64,000 nucleotides of DNA from assembly GCA_963682025.1 (NCBI GenBank), contig OY821518.1, positions 228,471,348 through 228,535,347 of the forward strand, in the 5' to 3' direction. The translations under genes and the position numbers were made by a program. Positions 22,612 through 33,415 of this stretch are shown here, in pieces (position 1 is the first letter of the stretch; each line of letters opens with the position of its first letter). A model generated the notes under the pieces. The model did no database searches. It saw only the letters and a list, made by a program, of their open reading frames with translations, and was not told the DNA's origin. Origin of the DNA: Cordilura impudica. Its lineage: Eukaryota; Arthropoda; Insecta; Diptera; Scathophagidae.

Positions 22612-23059
22612 ACCATTTTCTTTTCAAATGAAATTTATTGAAGAAACTGAGAAGCATATTATAATCAAAAAGAAAGCAAAAAAGACTTAGTTTTGTGGAA
22701 AAAATTTTCAAAAAGCATGAAAAAAAATAATTTTTCCAACATTTTGCTTCATAAGCACCACAAAAATTTTCTAAATCAATTTTTTTAAAAATTTTCGATT
22801 ATTTCACAGGTCTCTAGCAATAATTTGGCTTTTACAGATTGAAAAAATATCAATTAGTCGACGAGTTATAGTCAAAAAACCATATAAACAATATGCTGAA
22901 AATCGGCATTTGACTGCAAAGTTCGAAGGTCGATTAAAAAAAAAAATCGAACTAACATAAACAAACGCCGCGATGCGGGTCTTCTAATTAAGCCTCTGTT
23001 TTCACCCCTCACTCTCAGAATCGACCTAACTTTTGCTAACCTGAATTTGTTCCACAGTG
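22612..23059 (-). repeat. right terminal inverted repeat of the long-TIR transposon
   Basis: The reverse complement begins CACTGTGGAACAAATTCAGG. It matches the left arm over its whole length and lies ~400 bp upstream of the transposase start, so it probably contained the promoter. Confidence 0.9.
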
Positions 23060-23062
23060 TAA

Positions 23063-23770
23063 TCGTAGGAAACCAAACTGAGACAGTGCCAGTTGTTTTG
23101 AACCACAGAAATCGGAGAAGTCTATTTACTTTAAATTGACGAGTTTTGAGCGGTAAGAATCGTATGTTTTAATATTTTTACTAATATGGTTTCATATTAC
23201 GAGAGGGGATCAACATGTACGTGACTTTCTAAATTTTTGTCGTAGGTAAAGAAAAATACTGCTGCCGTCAACTACAATCTCTAATAGACTGATTATTGTA
23301 AAATTTTGAGAGAGCTCGTCATTGCGTCTGTATGTGGCAGCTATCAAAAATCGGACAATGCTTTCTAGACACGCATTGAGTGCAAAGTTATATGTAAAAA
23401 TTATCAAAAAAAAAAATCATTTTCCACAAAAATTTTGATATTAACAATTGCGTTTCAATTAAATTAATTATTAAACTATAATCTAGAGTAAATTATCTTT
23501 CTAATAAAATAACAAAATCTGTTATCGGTTGAAGAAAAGCCAAGTTATATCAAGTTCCCCAGGCAATAAATGCCCCGCAGACCACTTGATTACGAAAATC
23601 GAGCTCACCTTGACATTGACATAATTTACAACAACAATATTTTTTCATTCTCCTGATCCCAAAATGATCTTATGTAAAATGTTTTACATCTCGTCTATTG
23701 TTATGCCGTTCTAAATTAATGTCAAAACGATACGTATAAAGTTTTAGATTCAATCACAATAATCCGACCC
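23063..23770. other. spacer, no gene seen
   Basis: AT-rich, with no recognisable coding segment or terminal repeats. Confidence 0.4.
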
Positions 23771-23777
23771 GCATGTC

Positions 23778-24055
23778 TTGGAATTCAAAAAAAAAATGGC
23801 TGTCACCCTAGTCTCCATGTTAAAATTTCATAAACTGAACCACAAATTGCTACATCATCCATCATATTCTTCGGATTTAGCCCAAAGTGATTATTTTCTA
23901 TTTCCCAATCCAAAGAAATGGGTCGGTGGAATGATATTTAGCTCCAACGATCACATCATTGACCGCACAAATGTCAAATTTGAGGACTTTGAGAAATCCT
24001 ATTATTTGGAGGGGGTTTAAAATGTAGAAATGTTGGACAAAGTGAACTGAGCTAG
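23778..24055 (+). pseudogene. DD34D-type mariner transposase, C-terminal fragment
   Basis: Encodes LLHHPSYSSDLAQSDYFLFP, then NPKKWVGGMIFSSNDHII and FEDFEKSYYLEGV. This matches the end of classical mariner transposases (the Y.SPDLAPSDYFLFP.LKKWLGGK motif with the third catalytic Asp). The two preceding catalytic Asp regions and both TIRs are absent. It is a different mariner lineage from the DD41D copies, whose motif is CDLTPLDYY. Confidence 0.75.
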
Positions 24056-24192
24056 AAGGAGACTATCTTGAAATGAGTTGTTTTTTTTTTTTTTTTTTGT
24101 TTGCTAAAAGAAACTCTCTTTCATTCGATTTTCACTCGAGTTTATTGTTCCGCCCTCGCTGATAGATGGATAGCAGACCAGGAAAGACATTG

Positions 24193-24967
24193 TTTTTATA
24201 CCCTATACCACTATGTGGTTTGGGTATAATGACTTTGTGCTGCTGTTTGTAACTACCAAATATGTTTCACCTAGACCCATCTTTTATTATACCGATCGAC
24301 TCGAAATCATTTTCTGAGTCGATTTAGCGATATCCGTCGGTCTGTCCGCCTCTCCCTCTGTCCGTCTGTGTGTCCATGTAAACCTTGTAATCAAACTACA
24401 GGTCGCAAATATGAATATATTTTAATGAAATTAGGTACATGAGCTTTTATCGGCCATAGGATGAACGCTATTGAAATTTGTGAAATTCGGTCTATGTTCA
24501 GACTTAGTCCACTTACAAATGACCGCTATAAAATCGACATAAATTGTCATAAGATCCAAATTATCATATAGATCTCAGTCAAATTGGGTTTGTATGTGTT
24601 TATTATGTCCATTAATCAGTAGTCCAAAATAATGTATAATGTCAATAGGACAATTCTTAGTCATAGGCCCCATATAGAGCTGCTTCCCGCTCTTCACTTA
24701 AATCTATCAAAAATCAAAAAAAAAAAAATGCACAGATTTTTCTCATATTTGGTTTGTATATGTTTTTGCAAAAAATAAGTGACCTTACCAAGTATCAGCA
24801 TCGGTCCATTTTTCGATCAGTCCCCATATAAATATAGCATCCGATATGAACTTTTTCATATTCAAAGGAAAAAAAATTAATAACAATGCCACTCAAATTT
24901 GGTTTTAGCTAATTTTCTATATCCAATCGTATAGTCGGTCTAGACCGACTATAATTTTTTACTTGTT
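24193..24967 (+). mobile_element. Helentron-like (mini-me-type) element, copy 1
   Basis: It starts TTTTTATACCCTATACCACT and ends after the palindrome GTCGGTCTAGACCGAC followed by TATAATTTTTTACTTGTT. An interior GTCC/GTCT-rich tract (near 24340-24375) and no coding capacity match the fly mini-me/HINE class. A hairpin just inside the 3' end is the usual Helentron terminator. The microsatellite is short and degenerate in this copy. Confidence 0.7.
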
Positions 24968-26473
24968 ATGTTTGAACTAGTAGTGAGTACGGCGCCCGAT
25001 AATATAAGATAATTTTTATTTTAAAACTATGTATTCATCAAAGATCTGCAATGAGAGAACTAAAAGAAGTCCGTAGAGTTGAATAATGACTAATAATTTC
25101 TTGTACTTATATGAATTCATTCGCATTAAAATGTTGTCGAACCTCATAGTCGCTCTAAAGTTTAAGGTACATATGATACTCATACTTAACAACATTTTTG
25201 ACGTTGTTCATTAAAACTCTCCTTCACTCAATGTGTATACACGATGCAAAAGAAGTACTTGTGAGGTTGGGTGTTTACTCTGTTGCTTTACTATGGTGAA
25301 TATACGTATATAAATATACTTGTATTTGTACATCGATGATTTAAATGAGTTGAATCCATTGTAAGTATTATAATTATTTTCCTAACATTATAAATCAAAC
25401 TGATGTGATTTTTGAATCAAACAGATTTGCGATGGTATGAGTATGATGTAGACGTCAGAGTCATATTTATTGTTAGTTTAATTTATAAAACATCGTTATT
25501 GTGGGTATGACTACATCAGAGTAGTTGAATTTAAATGAACTCTACACTCTTTTACCGAAAATTTCATGAGTGACTATGATTAACAAAAAAATTACGTAAT
25601 ACATGATCAAAAAATTAAAAACGTTTATGAAACGTTATGAATCAGTAAGTCAGTTGTGCACGTAAATATATATTTAAATAAAGTTAATAAAAATTCTAAA
25701 AATTAATGCGCTAGAAAGCAATTTGTAGGGTAAAGCCAACATAAACACGAAAGACTTCAATCCCCAAGCAGGCCTCTGATATTAGAAAAACCAATATTTC
25801 GGCCAAATAAAATGTTTAGAGTACTAAAACTTGAGCTGTAGGAGTTCCAACATCTTTAGTTTGATTTAATTCAATATCCCCCACAATATAATAACTCTTT
25901 TCCGCCATAGTATCATGATTGACATCGTATAAGCCACTGACTTGCCGACAAAGGCCAATATAGCTAGTTAAATAATCTTCCTCCTTTAGCAGTTATATAT
26001 GACTAATTTTCAAAAGATTCCTTTAATATTACGGTAACACTTATTAAGGTTCTTGGCCGTTCTAGGCCTCTCAACGTGATATCAGGCATTTTGTCGATTT
26101 TGAATTCTAGCTGGTTTTGAATTCTCCGCTGAGAGCGGAAGGTAGTTTTATTATTCAATGTCATTCTTAAGCTGGAAGCATCTCAAAATAGAGACCGCAT
26201 TTTGTACTGAAATTAATTCAGATAAGGAGTGAGATCGAAAAAATCTTAACACACATTTTTACTCTTAACGTTTTTCGCAAGCACTATTTGATTCAAATTT
26301 TTAAATTTGAAAAATATGTCAGTTATTATGTTATGACATGATTGAAATGATTAATATGAGTAAAGAAATAAAAGTACGTGCTTAAATTATAAAATATTTT
26401 CATAAAAATCCAATTTGCTCCTACAAAAAGTTGGTCAATTAATCAAAGGTCTGCCGTCAAACTTTTTCTAATG
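24968..26473. other. spacer, no gene seen
   Basis: AT-rich sequence before the first hAT copy. I could not support any coding exon or element end. Confidence 0.4.
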
Positions 26474-26988
26474 CAGTGGTGGCCATCGAGAGAATTGAGT
26501 TAGTAATAGTATTTATGAGCATGTGTTAGTTGTACTACACTGATCGAAATCCATGGACGTAACACAATGCCGATATTAAATTGGTTTGTGTAGATTTTGT
26601 ATGAATGTTTATATTAATGACTAAAAGGGAAAATAGTTGAGTTCACGAAGAATATGGTAAAACTTTAAATATAATTTGTTGTTTTAAAATTTTAAATCTT
26701 ACATTCTGAAAAAGAAAAACAAAATATGAAGAACATTTAATCTCTTTTATCCATAAGTTTGAAGTTTATTAAATCAAATAAGTAATAATAAATTATTAAT
26801 TTCTTTAAAAAACAAAAAAAAAAAAATAGCAAAACTTAAAAAGATAACAAATTTCAAAGGTCATTAAGTGGTATGTTACCAAAAACTAAAAAACTTACCA
26901 GCCTGAAGTAACTGGATATTTTTTAAAATTAAAAAAAAAAAAAAAATATGCATAAAAACAGATATATTGTTGTCAAATGGAGGCGACA

Positions 26989-29900
26989 CACAGTGAATCG
27001 TTTCATATAGGCTAGACGAAAAAAAATATAAAGTATAATTTCGATATGATTGGAATGGGAAAGTTTTCTTAGAAGTCCCGAGACTGAAAAATGTTATTTT
27101 TGAACCACCTATTCATTCTACGTTTCACACAATTAACCGTTAAATCTTAAATTTATCTTTTTTTTCTAATTTTGCTCAGCAAAAAAATAGTGCAATATAA
27201 AAAAAAGTTCTTCTCTGTTATTTGGGTTTCTAATTTATTTCTTATTTATGTTTAATAAAAGCTTATAGTATGTACTTTTTTCTACAAATAGGTTCTTATT
27301 ATATATTATTTCCAAAATTTGTATATTTATATCTTCAAGTGGCATCTTTTTTTATTTAAAGAAAATTAAATTCTGAAAGAGACAGTACCTTTTGAACGTA
27401 ATGAAACCTAGCTCATCTGAAAGGAAATTTGGTCTACTTTTATATACCATTGTCGGTTGACTTCGCACGACTTTGCACGGGATGTTTTTTGTTCACTTTA
27501 TAAGCACACCTCTTACTTTCTTATGATTTTTAATATCATGAAAAATCCAGGAAAAGTGTAAAGGAGGGGAAATTTTTTTACAGAAATATTTAAAGTTACT
27601 GCACCCTGTATTTCTCCACTTGAAAATACAACGATGTCAATTTTAAATATAACTTACTTCCCAATCATGTGGCATCACTAATTATGCTGATGAGGTGCCA
27701 AATTGTAAAGTATTTACAGTTATCTTAAAAGTTTTTTTTAATAACAAAAATAAGCGTGGTTTGTGACATTCTTAGGTATTTTTTGCAAAATTTAATTAAA
27801 TAAAATCATAAAATGTCCCGGAAAAATGCAACTTTGATTACCCATGCCGAATTTTTTGAAGTGTGGTCTTCAGTTTACAAATCAGAGAGACAATATGCAC
27901 TACTCAATTTTGTTTCTGAACGAATGAGCTTTGATCACGTTTATGCAGATACAAAAATTTAAAAGACGAAATATATTTAAGTTCAAAAACCATAGAAAAA
28001 AAGTGGAAAACAAGTGGCTGCAGGAAAGAACGGTAGATTTTTATATAATATTACAAACTCGTATATCTTTGGTTGTAACTTATGAATTTTATTTTAAGGT
28101 TTTAAACGAAATATAAAGAGTGGTTAGCTCAGGGTTTTTTTTTTTTTTTTGTTTTTAGTCAGACAAGTGAAGACCTCAACTTTGAAGAAAATCGGAAAGA
28201 ACTGCCTTGTACTTCAGGGGCAGGACGGCCACCTAAGCCTTTTGAATTGAACTCAACATCTACGGCTGAATTACTTTTTGCTGGTCAGATGGCCAAAAGA
28301 TCAGATGGGTTTCGTATCACAGCAGATGTAATAAAATCGGTTGCGGAATCTGAAGTTGAGGCAACTCAATTATTAAAAGCTAGAAAATGTGGTACAGCTG
28401 TAACGGTCACTAAGAAGAGAAGAAACACTTGCATTATATATTGATACAAAATTAACTCGCAACAGTTACAAAACTCTGCGGAAACAAGCAATGAAAGTGG
28501 GTCACTTACTTTATCCTTCTGCATATGGGTTAAAAAAAGCGAAGGAAGATTGTTTTCCAACTGAAGACAGTATATGTGTTGACGAAAGCCATGCAAGTAT
28601 CGTTGTAAAAGATATTGTAAATTTGACCACTGCTCGTTTGTTAAAAGTGCAAGAGCCTGTCATTGCTGACAATGTCCCAAATTACAGCACATTGACTTTT
28701 GTTTGTAAATGGGGTGGTGATGTAAGTTCAGGACATAGCACATACAAGCAAAAGTTTCAGCAACAAGGTAGAACTGACGAATATTTATTTGTCATCTCTT
28801 TCGTGCCTTTAATACTGCGATTAAAAGAAAACACAAGTGTAGTTATCTAGCAAAATGAAAGTCCATGGTCCATTCGGCTTTGTCGACCAATAAAATTTTT
28901 GTTTGCTAAAGAAACAGAAGAACTTTCGGTAGAGGTGTTTAAAAGCATTCGCGATTAAATTGATACTTTGAATAATTTCGAAATAACAGTAGCAACAAAA
29001 AATCTCAAAATTGAATATGAATTTGTGTTGGCGATGATTGATGGTAAAATTGCCAATTATTTACCTTCTCACAAATCCACGCAATCTTGCTATATTTGTG
29101 GTGCTAAGGCTACTGAACTGAATAAAATGGTAATTGATAAGAATCTAAATACCGAATTTTATTGTTACGGTCTTTCAAGCTTACACGCTTGGATAAAAAC
29201 ATTTGAGTGCCTTTTACACATAGCATATAGGCTAGAAGTAAAAAAATGGGCAATAAGAGATAACGACGATAAAATGTTGGTCAAAACATGTAAGAAACGA
29301 ATACAAGATCAATTTAAGTCTGAAATGGGTCTCATAATCGACAGGCCAAACCCGGGTTTTGGAACTACAAACGATGGCAATACAGCGAGAAGATTTTTTA
29401 AAAATCATAAGCAATCTGCAGAGATAACTGGACTGGACAAAAACTAATAAATAATTTTTATATTATTTTAAGTTGCATATCTTCCGGCTATGAGATAATT
29501 TTGCCCTTATTTGAATTCTTCTTAAAAGAAACGAGGGAATTATATTTGGAGCAATATAGCTGGTATTGTATGCCAGTCAGCTTGCATAAAATTCTTTGTC
29601 ATGGTAGTGAAATTATTAAATCGTGCATTGTCCCAATTGGGCAATTGTCTGAAGAGGCACAAGAGGCTCGCAACAAATATTGCAGACGTTTTCGTATGTC
29701 ACACACTCGAAAAACATCCAGAGTCGATACGAATAGAGACTTGCCGAATATGTTACTCATATCTTCAGATCCTCTTATAAATTCTTATAGAGAAAACCCT
29801 TTAAAATATTTTCGACAAATCTCTCCAGATATTTTAAAATGTCTTGTCCAGCCTCACAGCATAATAAATGTGGCAGATGCACGGTTTTCTAAGGATGATG

Positions 29901-30370
29901 AAGTCGATATTGAAGAATATTCTTCCAGCAGCATTGATAGCGATTCATCATAAAAATCTGTGATATGTTTTATAATATATTTCTGTAAAAAAAAACTTAT
30001 CTAGAGCAATATCTTTTTTTTTATTTCTTCAAACTTGTCATATTTTGGAAAAAAGTATGACTTTGGTCTATTAAAATAATAATATCTAAATAACTAATAA
30101 GTCAACATAAATTAAGTTTTGCACAAAAATCAACGAAACCACAGTTGTCTTATTGCATAGTTCTTCTTTCAATATTTCATTGTTTATATTTTATATGAAT
30201 TTTTTTTTTTTTGGTCAAAAAGCACAAGAAATTTCGTATCACGTGCCACGCCCACTAAAATGAATCTGTGGAACTTTCCCAGAACAAAAGTTATTAAGTG
30301 CGACTAAAGCAACAATTTAAGCTAAGAAAAAAATTTTTTTCGTCTAGCTTATATGAAACGATCCACTGTG
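26989..30370 (+). mobile_element. Transib DNA transposon with RSS-like ends
   Basis: A 3382-bp element. The left end is CACAGTG, a 23-bp spacer, then AAAAAAAAT. The right end, inverted, is CACAGTG, a 23-bp spacer, then AAAAAAATT. The target duplication is CGACA/CGACG (26984-26988, 30371-30375; 4 of 5 match). The hAT copy at 47207 has the uninterrupted site GGAGGCGACGTATG (CGACG at 48435-48439), which shows the exact insertion point. Transib is the superfamily from which RAG1 and the V(D)J signal sequences are thought to derive. Confidence 0.93.
27813..29953 (+). pseudogene. Transib transposase (RAG1-core-like), broken
   Basis: N-terminus MSRKNATLITHAEFFEVWSS at 27813. Middle: TADVIKSVAESEVEATQLLK; then FVCKWGGDVSSGHSTYKQKF (~28700-28760, first catalytic Asp region); then FVLAMIDGKIANYL (~29020, second Asp) followed by zinc-binding-type CYICGAKAT; then YGLSSLHAWIKTFECLLHIA and GTTNDGNTARRFFKNH. 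The last segment has IGQLSEEAQEARNKYCRRFR (candidate catalytic Glu) and LISSDPLI, with an acidic Ser-rich tail. Stops and frameshifts near 27958, 28443, 28850, 28957 and 29447 make it non-functional. Whether the gap at 29448-29490 is an intron or a lesion is unclear. Confidence 0.88.
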
Positions 30371-30491
30371 CGACGTATGTAATTTATAAAAAATGGTTAA
30401 TTTGTAGTTTATCAAGTCTTCGAAATTTTCTCAACATTTTTGGTTTCTTTTAAACAAATATTCTCTGTGTACCTATTAAAAAATTATATAT

Positions 30492-30657
30492 ATGAATTTC
30501 AAAAGGCAATGCGACACAGATCTGCTTTGCTCAAAATCTTTCATAAGACTGAATGAAATTGTTGTTTACTTTTACTCTTTGGTGAGTATTTTTATTTTCG
30601 TTCGGCTGTATACATATAAGAAGCCGAGCAGCAGCGTGCTTGGTACGGCCTTGACTG
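30492..30657 (+). other. conserved open segment at the hAT right end (copy 1)
   Basis: ATG-initiated frame MNFKRQCDTDLLCSKSFIRL-NEIVVYFYSL, then a GTGAGT splice-donor-like site after 90 nt. The frame stays open to the element end. The same ATG, length and donor are in copy 2 (48556). TATATATATG precedes the ATG. I do not recognise the protein. It does not look like a hAT transposase, and could be a captured first exon or chance. Confidence 0.4.
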
Positions 30658-30665
30658 TTCTAATG

Positions 30666-32403
30666 TTATTAGAAACTATTAGGAGAATTCTGCTATTGAT
30701 AAGAAACATGAGTCGGGAAAAACAAATGTACACATGATGTTTTTAAGGCCAAGAAAATAAAAAGACTATTGAAAACAGCTCCCAACACAATCCCGTAGAA
30801 AAGTAGTCCGGTTAGCTCAGTATTCGGATTATTTGATGGGAAAACTTAAAGCCAATGCAGGTTTTGAAACATAAAAAGTTCAAAAAGTTCCAAACAGGAA
30901 TGCTGCAAAAAGTTTAGACGCCAACAAGTGGCTCGGAAACTGAAATAATATTACATAAAAAAATACTTCAGTCAACATTTTTTTTGTTGCTTAAGCTCTA
31001 GGAAATGTCAAAGATAAGTTTAAGATCCAAAATCAGACGAAATTTTCAAACAATTTCCTGGTATGGCAAACAATATGCACTTGCGGCAAAAGAAGCTAGT
31101 CATTTGTTACAACGGGCTCTGTAAATATCAAAATTTATATTAAGAAGTGTTTACAAAGAAGAACCCTTCCTTCCATAAGCCAACACAATGTGTCCTCTTA
31201 TATTTGAACCAATTTTGTATCCTCTCACTACGGCTAGAAAGCTCAATAACAAAATAACTTGGGTTTTTAACCAAGAGAGGTAAATTCTCTAAACTATCCG
31301 CAGTTGGGGCCAGTGCAGAGATATTGGGCTCTTGTGAGTTGAAAGGCACAAAAAAGGGGTTTCAAATTGTGGAAGACATAAACCACTATAAAATCCTAAG
31401 GGAATAGTTGCCGGAAATGGTCCATAAGTTAAGAAGTAGTGATAAAAACTATCAAAAATATTTTTATTGTAAGCTTATTTTCAATTAAATAATAAAAAAT
31501 CAAAACTCAATGTTCAAGGGTTTCCATCCTATTTAATTTTATCTCGATCTCACTCCTTAATAGCACCTTTATGGTGGGAAAACCTAAATTGTTTTTTGTT
31601 TAAATTAATAAATACGAGTAATATGGCAAATTATTCTCTTTAATTTATTCCAAATTATCCACTGTACATTAATCCTCATGGATATTCATGACTTTTGTTG
31701 TCAAATGTAAAACTAAACTTCTTTCTAAATAAATCACTACTAAGAATAACATTTCCAAACAACAGTGGTGGTAGTTGGTGGTCATTATTATATCTCAATA
31801 TAAAGCGTATATAATTCCAAGCACAGGACTCGTGTTCATGCTAACATTAACAACGCCACCGACAAAAGCCATATCAACGACTCCGTCAATTGACGCCGTA
31901 CGGGCGACAATGTATGATACGAAAGAGACAAGAGCATTTGCAGAGACTAAAACAACAACAAAATAACGCAATAATGATTAAAATTTTTACCATTACATTT
32001 AACCGGTTTAACATTAATGTGATAAACAAATATATATTTAGAAAGGGTTAAATGGGCAAAGTCACGGAATGAGTAAAATTATAAAAAATAATAACGACAT
32101 TGTAATTATATGTAAAAGTGATGACATAATAATACTTGTAAAAAGCCAAATTTTAAAACAAGAAAATGCTCGAATTTTCTTAACAAATCTGTCTTCTTTG
32201 CTATTCTTCACAAATATCTTTATCTCTGGCGTAATTATTCTCGTCTCACTAACGATTGAAAACTAACAAAACTATCAGATACACACTGTTGTGAATGGCT
32301 TGCATTAAAGCTAATTCCACCTTTTAAAAGCTTAGCTCACCTAAAATGTTTATGCGTATTTATATACCATTGGCAAACCGCTATAATTGCATTTTATAAA
32401 AGT
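30666..32403. other. spacer, no gene seen
   Basis: Small open frames (for example 31140-31349 on the minus strand and 31775-31966 on the plus strand) have no recognisable motif. No element ends were found. Confidence 0.4.
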
Positions 32404-32969
32404 AAACAAGTATGGAAATTATAGACGATCTGGACTGACTATACGATAACCTTTACCATGCGTTTAGAGAAAAGGCCTTAGGTTCAACTAATTAACTATT
32501 TTTTCAAAACCTATTTTAAGAAAAATATATGCAATATTTTTTTATTGTTGAAACATTTAAGTGAAGATCGGAGAGCAGCTTTATATGGGGACTATGACTT
32601 AGACATGTCCTATTGGATTTATTTTTGGAATAATAAATAACGGGTGTAATGAACAAATACAAACCAAATTTGACCGAGATCTCTTTGGATTTTATGGCAA
32701 TTCAAATTGATCTCATAGAGGTCACTTATATGGTGACTAGATCTGATCATACACCGATTTTCACCAATTTTATTAACGTTCGTTCTATAACCAATAAAAA
32801 CTTATATACCGATTCCGTTAAAATAGATGGACATTCAAAGGCAGGAATAGACAGGCGGTCGGTCGGAAGACATCGCAAAATCGACTCAGGAAGCGATTCT
32901 GAGTAGATATGTATAATAAAAGGTATGGATATAGGTCAAATATTTTTTGTAGTGGTATAGGATATAAAT
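32404..32969 (-). mobile_element. Helentron-like element, copy 2 (degraded)
   Basis: Minus orientation: AAACAAGTATGG, a decayed version of the terminal palindrome (ATAGACGATCTGGACTGACTAT), interior sequence shared with the other copies, and GTGGTATAGGATATAAA at the far end. The GTCC tract is reduced to a remnant (GGCGGTCGGTCGG), making this an old copy. Confidence 0.6.
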
Positions 32970-33315
32970 ACCATTCGTGAGAAAGAAAATCTGCTAATGA
33001 TTTTCCCTTTCTTATCTAAAAATGTAAAAAAAAATTATCATTTCTTTAATTATTAAATAGTTATAATTTTCCATGCGCACGTACTTAAAGTTTAAATTTC
33101 TAACAAAATTCTGGTTTTGCATTTTACGGATCCCGTTTTGTGACTTATGTCACGATAACTCTTTTTTTTAATAGATTTATATTTCAAATACAATACATTT
33201 CAAAATTAAGTTGGCCTCAGCGCCTTAAAGGCATTGTTGAGTCGAGTTGGCAATAATAGTTAAATGTACAATTTATAATTCATATTATTAATACATTCAC
33301 ATAATCAATACAAAA
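32970..33315. other. spacer, no gene seen
   Basis: AT-rich. It ends where the common left flank of the arrays begins. Confidence 0.4.
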
Positions 33316-33415
33316 AAAATCATGTGAGTCCGATCACAAGGGAGATGTGTAAACATATAATAATTAAAGACAACATCAACATCATATTTTCCAGTGCATA
33401 AAAAATAAGTCGATT
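33316..33415. repeat. common left flank of the tandem arrays (second copy)
   Basis: Near-identical to 13546-13651, from AAATCATGTGAGTCCGATCA to GATTATGCTG, but GATGTGTAAACATATA replaces GATGTGTAAACATCTA. It shows that the array travels with this flank. Confidence 0.7.

Larger units (their letters stand above)
16776..23059. mobile_element. 6.28-kb long-TIR DNA transposon (CMC-like) carrying a host gene fragment
   Basis: Near-identical inverted arms of ~448 bp (16776-17223 and 22612-23059) both begin CACTGTGGAACAAATTCAG at the outer edge and are flanked by TAA (16773-16775 and 23060-23062). CAC termini with a 3-bp duplication fit the CACTA/Mirage/Chapaev group. That placement is tentative, because the transposase belongs to a common but poorly named family. 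Between the arms lie an ASCC2 fragment (+), a MITE inside its intron, a short tandem array, an unidentified minus-strand gene fragment, and the decayed transposase (-). The ASCC2 fragment and the transposase are arranged tail to tail. Confidence 0.75.
26474..30657. mobile_element. hAT-type non-autonomous element, copy 1 (with nested Transib)
   Basis: The left end is CAGTGGTGGCCATCGAGAGA and the right end GGCCTTGACTG. A perfect 8-bp target duplication TTCTAATG is present at 26466-26473 and 30658-30665. CAGTG termini with an 8-bp duplication define hAT elements. Without the 3.38-kb Transib the element is ~800 bp and encodes no transposase. It aligns throughout with 47207-48721. Confidence 0.85.
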
